DNA from: Bacteroides sp.
GTDB lineage: Bacteria; Bacteroidota; Bacteroidia; Bacteroidales; Bacteroidaceae
NCBI GenBank assembly: GCA_030151845.1
Contig: JASLCM010000054.1
Span: forward strand, 1-16,091
Length of the DNA stretch: 16,091 nucleotides
Direction of reading: 5' to 3'
The translations under genes and the position numbers were made by a program. Below the pieces are notes generated by a model. That model saw only the letters and a program-made list of their open reading frames with translations. It was not told the DNA's origin and searched no databases. Shown here in pieces: positions 15,037 through 16,091 of the stretch (position 1 is its first letter; each line of letters opens with the position of its first letter).

Positions 15037-15781
15037 ATAGCTCTAAGTGAAAATCAATCTCCAAGATAGAGGTAACCAAATTAGTTACTCGTATTGCATT
15101 CTTCCACCCACCACAACATTCCGGGCTTAGTGCAATAGTCATAACTTCAATTTTATCTATACATTTCTTTATGTTTATACAAAGCTCTTTAATATACTCA
15201 TCGGTATAGAGCTGATACCTGTTATCTAAGAAAAAGTAGTCAATGTCTAAGTTTAAAATCCACTGATTGGCTTGCTGACTTCCCTCTTTCTCCTCTTGTA
15301 AGTTAATTTCTGATAACCACTCACCAATTCTGAAGGGAAGCTCATAGCTGTAAGGATTATAATTTATATGAATATCGTTTTTGTTTTGACAGTAGGCGTT
15401 ACATGCAAAAAAACACTTGTTAAACCATTGTGGAAATAAATTATTTGTAATCAGTATATAATTAGCGAAATTATAAACTTTTTCTTTTTTCTTAGTTTCC
15501 TCATCTATATATTCCAACTGAGTTAACTCCTCTATCGATAGAAAGGGATTCTCTTTTATATGTTGATAAGCCTCATAGGGAGTTTCATTCCATAAATCTA
15601 GATGTTGGTCTATATGAAATAAATTATAAGTCTCTTTAGGATTTAGTCGCTGCATCCAACACCAGCCAGCAGCGAGATGGTTATCCATGATGTAAAATTT
15701 ATCTTCTTGAAATAAGAAATTTAAATTATCTCGTCCAGACTGTTTCTTATTTAAATTTTTGGGAGGTTCGATGATCCACAT
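15035..15781 (-). CDS. UPF0489 / peptide-arginase-like family protein
   Basis: A 248-residue soluble protein that I place in the UPF0489 family, whose fold is arginase-like and which includes peptide arginases that turn arginine into ornithine in some ribosomal peptides. Residues laid out like binuclear metal ligands are His35 (MDNH), Asp58/His60/Asp62 (HIDQHLD), and Asp179/Asp181 (NLDIDYF); Glu221 in SPECCGGW may be catalytic. A TTG start 27 bases upstream (15808) would add nine residues, but the ATG at 15781 immediately before the WIIEPPKN segment is the more natural choice. No precursor peptide, radical-SAM or transporter gene is adjacent, so a peptide substrate is not supported here and the role stays unknown. 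It is convergent with the small gene and divergent from the Tat-signal gene. Confidence 0.65.
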   Translation of the reverse strand: MWIIEPPKNLNKKQSGRDNLNFLFQEDKFYIMDNHLAAGWCWMQRLNPKETYNLFHIDQHLDLWNETPYEAYQHIKENPFLSIEELTQLEYIDEETKKKEKVYNFANYILITNNLFPQWFNKCFFACNAYCQNKNDIHINYNPYSYELPFRIGEWLSEINLQEEKEGSQQANQWILNLDIDYFFLDNRYQLYTDEYIKELCINIKKCIDKIEVMTIALSPECCGGWKNAIRVTNLVTSILEIDFHLEL

Positions 15782-15939
15782 ATGTAAATATCTCTTGATT
15801 ATACCCAAGTTACCTATAAGGATTGAGAAAGTAGAAGCCTTCTCCTTCTCTTTACTAGTGGCGGCTTAAAATTATTAAATTTTATTGATAAATAAATTTA
15901 TTTCATAATAAAAAAATAGTAAGTTTAGTAGTTATCTAA

Positions 15940-15965
15940 ATTATCTTATAAACCTATGAGATAAT
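15940..15965 (+). other. 11-bp hairpin in the leader of the Tat-signal gene
   Basis: Arms ATTATCTTATA (15940-15950) and TATGAGATAAT (15955-15965) form an 11-bp RNA stem (one U-G pair) with loop AACC, ending 26 bases before the ATG at 15992. There is no following T-tract. It could be a leader hairpin or, at DNA level, an operator. No TAnnTTTG box was found between it and the divergent gene. Confidence 0.4.
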
Positions 15966-15991
15966 GTATTGTAAACCTTAAAATCTAAGAG

Positions 15992-16091
15992 ATGAAAAGA
16001 ATGTCAAGACGTTCGTTTTTAAAAACTGGAGCCCTAGCTACAGCTGGATTAACGATTGTACCCAATGTGGTGTTAGGTAAAAGCCATGGTC
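15992..16091 (+). CDS. Tat-signal protein, probably Gfo/Idh/MocA-family oxidoreductase (5' part only)
   Basis: Only the first 33 codons are inside the window; the frame is open to the edge. They encode a twin-arginine signal: SRRSFLK matches the Tat consensus S/T-R-R-x-F-L-K, followed by a mildly hydrophobic stretch and LTIVPNVVLGKSHG. That last segment is typical of the exported Gfo/Idh/MocA-family proteins common in Bacteroidetes, which bind NAD(P) and often act on sugars, but the Rossmann domain lies outside the window, so the family call rests on the signal region alone. A second ATG at 16001 could also start the same signal peptide. Export of a folded protein across the inner membrane is the firm inference. 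Confidence 0.7.
   Translation, partial: MKRMSRRSFLKTGALATAGLTIVPNVVLGKSHG

Noticed and set aside
15782..15808. TTG start extending the UPF0489 protein by nine residues
   Set aside because: An ATG lies directly before the segment that begins the recognisable protein; nothing favours the rarer start codon.
15825..15850. Imperfect GAGAA/TTCTC repeat upstream of the UPF0489 gene
   Set aside because: Only five outer base pairs with internal mismatches; no following T-tract in either direction.
15890..15903. 14-bp palindrome AAATAAATTTATTT
   Set aside because: Composed only of A and T in very AT-rich DNA, so its symmetry carries little weight.

Overview
This window looks like chromosomal DNA of a Bacteroidota bacterium, most likely order Bacteroidales. 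Three things point that way. Promoters match the Bacteroidetes consensus (TTTG or TTG, about 20 bases, then TAnnTTTG). Clear Shine-Dalgarno sequences are mostly missing, and the DNA is AT-rich. The gene set also fits: a six-gene Na+-NQR operon, a serC-serA pair with a short ACT-less SerA, a barrel-only Omp85 protein and a Tat-exported Gfo/Idh/MocA-type protein. The family or genus cannot be fixed from this sequence. I see no insertion sequence, phage gene, CRISPR array or integration scar; most of the window is housekeeping DNA.

Layout. A tRNA-Lys(TTT) gene is cut by the left edge and runs leftward, diverging from ettA, an ABC-F translation factor that ends in a strong terminator. A leftward Omp85-type barrel gene comes next. 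A 432-base intergenic region with outward-facing promoters separates it from nqrABCDEF (3669-9499), which encodes the sodium-pumping NADH:quinone oxidoreductase. The operon ends in an 11-bp hairpin terminator whose T-tract runs straight into the promoter of a DEAD-box RNA helicase gene with a DbpA-like tail. After that come serC and serA (serine biosynthesis from 3-phosphoglycerate), an M17 leucyl aminopeptidase, a terminator, a small unrecognised gene of 102 codons and a bidirectional terminator. A leftward UPF0489/arginase-like gene shares that terminator. At the right edge is the first 100 bases of a Tat-signal gene, probably a Gfo/Idh/MocA-family protein.

How the genes work together. The Nqr genes form one membrane complex that moves electrons from NADH through FAD, iron-sulfur centres and covalent FMN to quinone while exporting Na+. 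The flavin transferase ApbE needed for the FMN attachment is not in the window. SerC and SerA catalyse consecutive steps; the phosphatase step (SerB) is elsewhere. EttA, tRNA-Lys and the DEAD-box protein all serve translation or ribosomes but are separate transcription units.

No complete new multi-gene system is evident. The items most worth a second look are the arginase-like UPF0489 protein, four TGTTAT half-sites around the serC promoter, the apparently leaderless helicase gene whose promoter is packed into the nqr terminator, the SerA lacking canonical catalytic residues, and the 11-bp hairpin ahead of the Tat-signal gene.
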